From Stramonita haemastoma (lineage: Eukaryota > Mollusca > Gastropoda > Neogastropoda > Muricidae), in contig CM060325.1 in assembly GCA_030674155.1 (NCBI GenBank), positions 47,535,431 through 47,545,430 of the forward strand: a stretch of 10,000 nt of DNA. Direction: 5' to 3'. The notes under the pieces were generated by a model, which worked only from the letters and a program-made list of their open reading frames with translations, was not told the origin of the DNA and did no database searches. Of the stretch, positions 6,105 through 10,000 are shown piece after piece. The position numbers were made by a program, and so were the translations under genes. How positions within the stretch are numbered: position 1 is the first letter of the stretch; each line of letters starts with the position of its first letter.

Positions 6105-6330
6105 AAGGACCTCGATTTAAAAAAAAACAACAACCGAAAAACAACAAAAAAAACACCCTTTAACCAAAACAAATAAAAGAAAGAAAAAAAGGCCACATGG
6201 TCAGCAGTGCAGCTAAACAACCCCCCCCCCACTACTAACAGCAGAACACTCAAGCATTAGGCGCGCATCATCAATTAGCCTAATTCACTCATGCCTTGCA
6301 AGTGCTACTACAGCGACCACCCACCGTGAA
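6105..6330. other. A-rich spacer with C10 run
   Basis: A-rich DNA (several A runs at 6119-6190), a C10 run at 6221-6230, then about 100 bases of unique sequence. No gene is seen. Confidence 0.6.
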
Positions 6331-6410
6331 GGGATGGAGGGGAGGGGGGGGGAGGGGGACAGGCAGCAAATCCCCTCTCCCCCCCGCCCCCCCGCCCCCC
6401 CCCCCCCCCC
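6331..6410. other. Adjacent G-rich and C-rich quadruplex motifs
   Basis: The plus strand has G runs at 6331-6333, 6339-6342, 6344-6352 and 6354-6358 with one- to five-base gaps. After 13 bases of ordinary sequence it has C runs at 6372-6375, 6379-6385, 6387-6393 and 6395-6410. Each strand therefore carries a quadruplex motif within 80 bases. The two halves are also roughly complementary and could form a long G/C hairpin. Confidence 0.8.
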
Positions 6411-6658
6411 TACCGACAAAGACCTGCTTTTCCTGATGTCTCTGATCCGGTGATTAATTTTAGAACCTTTGTACAGAGTTGTTTGGGACACTAGTTACTT
6501 AGTATAGGTAGAAGGGAGTGGTGTGAGCTTTTGGACCTACTTTGATGGGTTGGGTTGGTTGTTTTGTTTTGTCCACTCTGGGTGTGTTTTAAATAAGAGG
6601 GTAATTTGTATTTGTTCTTTTTTAATTTTTTTTTATAAACCTTAGGTAATTTAAGGGA
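6411..6658. other. Unique spacer, no gene seen
   Basis: About 250 bases of T- and G-rich unique DNA, including a GGGTTGGGTTGG patch near 6546-6559 and T runs near 6618-6640. No coding frame or known motif. Confidence 0.55.
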
Positions 6659-6804
6659 TTTTTTTTTTTTTTGGGGGGGGGGTGGAGGAGAGGGGAGGAG
6701 GAGAGGGAGGAGGGAGAGAGACGAGAGGAGGAGAAGAGAAGAAGAAGAAGAAGAAGAAGAAGAAGACGAAGAAGGAGAAGAAGAAGAGAAGAAGAAAAGA
6801 AAAA
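6659..6804 (+). repeat. T14-G10 junction and polypurine GGA/GAA tract
   Basis: A T14 run (6659-6672) meets a G10 run (6673-6682). About 120 bases of nearly pure purine follow, moving from GGA/GAGG units to (GAA)n (about 6734-6800). Only a T near 6683 and two C residues (near 6722 and 6766) break it. GAA-rich polypurine tracts can form intramolecular triplexes. The Arg/Glu/Lys-only frames across it are repeat artefacts. Confidence 0.92.
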
Positions 6805-7058
6805 ATTCGTGTGGAGTTTGTTGGTTGTTTTTTTTGTTTTTGTTTTTTTAAGGTGGTTTTTCTTTTAGAGGAAGGGTGTATTTTAATGGTTAGATTTTGT
6901 TTGACCATACTGAAGGGGTTTTGTTATTTTACAAAGAAGTAAAAACTTTGAAGAATAATTTGTTGGTTGTATTTAAATGAAGACACGGCATGTTTTTTAT
7001 TTAGAAATTTGTTGGATTTTTTTTTTAAAATGCAGGATTAAAGTTTTCTCGTGTGTGA
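6805..7058. other. T-rich spacer, no gene seen
   Basis: T- and G-rich unique DNA with several T homopolymers. Nothing is recognised. Confidence 0.55.
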
Positions 7059-7128
7059 GTGTGTGTACGCGCGCGCGCGCGTTTGTGTGTGTGTGTGTGG
7101 TGTGTGTGTGTGTGTGTGTGGTGTGGGG

Positions 7129-7182
<54 letters not shown>
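7059..7182 (+). repeat. (CG)7 core and (GT)n array
   Basis: Positions 7059-7082 alternate purine and pyrimidine without a break and include (CG)7 at 7068-7081, a Z-DNA candidate. An interrupted GT array follows, with GG slips near 7099 and 7120 and a GTGGGG break near 7124-7128. It ends in a pure GT run to about 7180. Confidence 0.94.
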
Positions 7183-7328
7183 ATTTATTCTTTCTTTTCT
7201 TAGATTTCCAGGATAATGGAATAAACACTGATGTGATTTTTGACATCCAGTTCCCGTGTGAATGTAGTTTTGTAAATGTTGTCATCAGTTCCAACCGGCA
7301 CACAATGGCTTACTCTTCGGAAAAGTAG
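7183..7328 (+). other. Weak candidate terminal exon
   Basis: A T-rich tract ending TTCTTTTCTTAG (to 7203) resembles a splice acceptor. Behind it one frame is open for 41 codons. It begins Asp-Phe-Gln-Asp-Asn-Gly with the first codon split across the junction, and ends Ser-Ser-Glu-Lys before TAG at 7326-7328. The composition is protein-like and not low-complexity. There is no upstream exon in the window, no recognised family and no supporting polyadenylation signal in a sensible place; AATAAA at about 7221-7226 is inside the frame. A chance acceptor is the more likely explanation. Confidence 0.15.
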
Positions 7329-7852
<524 letters not shown>

Positions 7853-8040
7853 GCATTGTCTCCATCTTCACTGACACCAAGTGAAAAGTTGCACATGGCG
7901 AGTGCTGAAAGATCGAACGCTATCATCACTGCCTCTTGTTGTTCTGTCACTGTAACCTGCCTGATGAAACACTGTAAAATGAAGCCCAATCACCACCAGT
8001 GTTAAAAGTAGTCATTAAATTGATCAAGTTTGATCAGGAA
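7853..8040. other. Unique spacer
   Basis: About 190 bases of ordinary composition, open on the minus strand but continuous with the repeat-encoded frame. TTGATCA occurs twice, ten bases apart (8020-8026 and 8030-8036). No gene is called. Confidence 0.5.
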
Positions 8041-8124
8041 AACTGACAGAAAGACAGAGGGGCAGACAGACAGACAGATAGATAGACAGACAGAGGGAGA
8101 GACAGACAGACAGACAGGCCGACA
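8041..8124 (+). repeat. (CAGA)n with GATA variants
   Basis: Tetranucleotide CAGA/GACA units with a short GATAGATA patch and GGGAGAG interruptions. This is the first part of a compound array. Confidence 0.92.
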
Positions 8125-8140
8125 TCACACACTAATACAT

Positions 8141-8142
8141 AC

Positions 8143-8210
<68 letters not shown>
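8141..8210 (+). repeat. (TA)n microsatellite
   Basis: About 33 TA units with one phase break near 8151-8154. The run from about 8154 to 8210 is perfect. Confidence 0.95.
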
Positions 8211-8216
<6 letters not shown>

Positions 8217-8332
8217 GACACATACACACAAATACACACAAACACACAATACACACGCACGACACCACACACGCACACACCACCACACACACACACACAC
8301 AGCACCACACCACCACACACACACACACACAG
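8211..8332 (+). repeat. (CA)n array with CACCAC slips
   Basis: A CA repeat interrupted by AGACACA, AAATACA, CACGCA and CACCAC variants. It completes the CAGA, TA, CA compound array. Confidence 0.94.
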
Positions 8333-8946
8333 ATTGACACATGACATGCTTTCAACGATTTATCAGTGATTACGTTTTATTTCCGTTTCCCTTCTAAAGT
8401 GCCATTAGTGCTTAATTTGGGCTGATTCAAATTAACTGGAAACGAATACTTTAAAAAGATAGGTAGGTTGTGAAAAAAAAAATCGCTAGAATTGGTGGGG
8501 AACGTATTTTGTCTGATGATTGGCATTGAGAAAATTAAGTTATTGGTTTTCAGAAATAATTTTTGTTACCATTCGATTATCAGTTTTTATAGTAGAAACC
8601 GAAAAATAATGTTGAACGTCATGAAATAGCAGATATGATTTAGATGTGGAAACATTGGTTTAAAAAACGAATTCTAAATAGTGAAATATATTTCTGGAAT
8701 TTACATATTTTTTCTTCTGGTTCATTATTATCATCATTTTCATCCTTGTTTTTTTGTTGTTGTTAGGGGTATGACTCTCTTATGGGCTTCTGAGTAATGT
8801 TATAATCATTTTACACAGAGTTCCACACAGCAGTCAGTCAATATCAATCGAATATTTTTTTTACAGAGATATAAGCAAACTAACTATAAAAAACCACTTT
8901 GCGTACGAAGTTGACCAATTACTCTGAGAGCTCTGGTCAGTTTTGT
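8333..8946. other. AT-rich unique DNA, no gene seen
   Basis: The longest repeat-free stretch in the window, about 610 bases. It is AT-rich with several A/T homopolymers and an ATT/ATC patch near 8727-8745. All frames are closed within short distances. T-rich stretches ending in TTGTTAG (about 8767) and TTTTTTTTACAG (about 8866) look acceptor-like but have no open frame of note behind them. An intron or intergenic DNA would fit. Confidence 0.65.
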
Positions 8947-8976
8947 GTGCGTGCGTGCGTGCGTGCGTGCGTGCGT

Positions 8977-9044
<68 letters not shown>

Positions 9045-9056
9045 GGGGGGGGGGGG
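8947..9056 (+). repeat. (GTGC)n then (GT)n array ending in G13
   Basis: About seven GTGC units grade through GTGTGC into a long perfect GT run (to about 9042), which is followed by TA and thirteen G (9044-9056). The left part alternates purine and pyrimidine and is GC-rich. Confidence 0.95.
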
Positions 9057-9166
9057 TGCGTGTGTGCGTGCGCACGGTTGTGTGTGTATTTGTGTGTGAA
9101 TGCTTGTATGCGTGCTTACGTGCACGCACGCACGCACGCGGGCGGCGCGTGCGTGCCTGTGTCCGC
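9057..9166 (+). repeat. Degenerate GT/GC repeat with strong hairpin
   Basis: Interrupted GTGC/GTGT sequence passes into (CACG)n and back to (GCGT)n. GCACGCACGCG (9130-9140) is perfectly complementary to CGCGTGCGTGC (9146-9156), giving an 11-bp GC-rich stem with a 5-base loop (GGCGG). Confidence 0.85.
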
Positions 9167-9341
9167 TTGGCAAAATTCAAGTATTAAAAACCCAAACCAA
9201 AACTTTTTCCTTCAACCAAAGCATCACTCCAAACCGCTATAACTGCAGACTGGTGCCAGGCAGTAACGACAATAAACAGCTACAAAGCAAGAAAGAGTGC
9301 CCCCCACCCATTTTAACCCCCCAAGCTAGCAATCCCTAGGT
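9167..9341. other. Unique spacer
   Basis: A- and C-rich unique DNA with C runs at about 9300-9305 and 9317-9322. No gene or recognised element. Confidence 0.5.
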
Positions 9342-9467
9342 CAGACAGAAGCAGCCCATCCTTCAGACAGTAGCAGCAGACCCCTAGGGGCTGGCTAGCC
9401 TATGTGCAGACAGACAGGGGCTGGGCAGGTTAGGCTATCATCAGACAGGCTGAATGACAGGGGCCGC
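9342..9467 (+). repeat. Minisatellite-like CAGACAG/GGGGCTGG patch
   Basis: Four imperfect units each start with CAGAC, at 9342, 9377, 9407 and 9442, with spacings of 35, 30 and 35 bases. The second and third share a GGGGCTGG core, then a G/C-AGG or TAGCC stretch and CTAT. The fourth has CAGGGGCCG and is truncated. This suggests an old, diverged tandem array. Confidence 0.5.
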
Positions 9468-9797
9468 CTGTGGATTCCCTTCCAACAGATGCTCTGCCTT
9501 CCTGCCCCCTTCCTGTCTTGTTCGTCCAGCTAGCCTATCACTCTTGTGGTCAGTTGATTGATTTTTCTCCTCTCTCCTAATCTTGGACATTCCTGGACGT
9601 CTGGAGATTACAGACTCCGGGGAGTTAGTTCTGGTCAGGCTGGGTGTAGTGTAGTGAGGGCCTGTAGGGGGTTGGTTGTCTGGCTGGTCAAATCTAGTCT
9701 GGAATTTTGCCTTGTCTGGATGTCAGTTTCGTCTGTCGGAAATGGTCTTGTATTGAGGTGTTGTGACGTCCGCGTCACATTTGAATGATGAAATGTG
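9468..9797. other. Unique spacer with recurring TCTGG
   Basis: About 330 bases with higher GC than its neighbours. The word GTCTGG or TCTGG recurs many times between about 9598 and 9722, a cryptically repetitive composition. A 76-codon open frame at 9558-9788 overlaps this. Its peptide is Val/Ser/Gly/Leu-rich with no recognisable domain, so I do not call a gene. Confidence 0.5.
9762..9779. other. Perfect 7-bp inverted repeat containing a CRE-like site
   Basis: TGTGACG (9762-9768) and CGTCACA (9773-9779) enclose TCCG. The left arm gives TGACGTCC, one base from the cAMP-response element TGACGTCA. No gene start is visible nearby, so a regulatory role is speculative. Confidence 0.35.
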
Positions 9798-9800
<3 letters not shown>

Positions 9801-9870
<70 letters not shown>

Positions 9871-9890
9871 TGTTGTCGCGTGTGTGTGTT
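9801..9890 (+). repeat. (GT)n microsatellite
   Basis: About 34 perfect GT units (to 9869), then a short degraded stretch with TGTTGTCGCG and a last GT run that meets the AG array. Confidence 0.96.
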
Positions 9891-9988
<98 letters not shown>

Positions 9989-10000
9989 AGAGAGAGAGAA
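9891..10000 (+). repeat. (AG)n microsatellite running off the window
   Basis: At least 110 bases of AG repeat with GG slips (9918-9919, 9935-9936) and AA slips (9963-9964, 9988-9989). It is cut by the window end, so its true length is unknown. Confidence 0.97.

Noticed and set aside
5485..6156. Long minus-strand frame of about 223 codons rich in Leu, Thr, Pro and Tyr
   Set aside because: It is the reverse complement of AGT/GGT repeats. CTA, ACT, TAC and ACC lack stops in every phase. There is no non-repetitive domain.
6546..6559. Telomere-like GGGTT repeats
   Set aside because: Only two or three imperfect GGTTG units, with no TTAGGG array.
8860..8880. Acceptor-like TTTTTTTTACAG in the AT-rich spacer
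   Set aside because: All frames behind it close quickly, and such sites are expected often in T-rich DNA.
9558..9788. 76-codon frame in the GC-richer patch
   Set aside because: Composition follows the recurring TCTGG/GTGTAG words. No domain, and no start or splice evidence.

Overview
This window looks like non-coding DNA from a large animal genome, most likely a marine mollusc and possibly a gastropod. The sequence directly shows a very high density of simple-sequence repeats, about two fifths of the window by my own hand tally. It has no convincing protein-coding gene and two copies of a short dispersed repeat with tRNA-like promoter features (a SINE head). The mollusc assignment is inference. 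It rests on the repeat style and on a remembered resemblance of positions 4531-4576 to a conserved segment of molluscan SINEs, which I could not check.

Layout. Positions 1-890 hold CA/C-rich sequence, a long AG array and a compound array running (TGTA)n, (TA)n, (TG)n. Positions 890-1870 are mostly unique and contain the first SINE-head fragment (1384-1474, minus strand). Positions 1870-2270 hold two AG arrays around an AT array. Positions 2270-2640 contain a single-nucleotide-loop G-quadruplex motif, a splice-acceptor-like site followed by an open CTG-rich stretch, and a T27 run. Positions 2650-4525 are a nearly continuous block of GT, CT and CTGT repeats with nested higher-order periods and a CA/CG Z-DNA-prone run. 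Positions 4531-4707 hold the second SINE fragment, wedged between a CT array and a TTTC array. Positions 4730-5330 are AT-rich with an AAAT array and a weak exon candidate. Positions 5320-6100 are a trinucleotide mosaic (AGT, GGT, CAG/CAA). Positions 6100-6810 hold C and G homopolymers, quadruplex motifs on both strands and a polypurine tract. Positions 7050-8335 are CG/GT, AG, ACAG, TA and CA arrays around a unique 7183-7583 segment. Positions 8335-8945 are AT-rich unique DNA. Positions 8947-10000 hold GTGC/GT arrays, a small minisatellite-like patch and a final GT array followed by an AG array that runs off the end.

There is no gene set to connect. The long open frames encode only alternating dipeptides (RE, SL, TH, CV, YI) or homopolymers (L, T, P, A) and follow from repeats that contain no stop codon. 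Three short stretches have a splice-like signal next to an open frame and are listed as weak exon candidates. I found no sign of a new functional system. The most useful observations are the SINE pair and its chimeric neighbour, the nested CTGT repeat hierarchy, the AG-to-CT strand switch, the trinucleotide mosaic and several strong non-B-DNA motifs.
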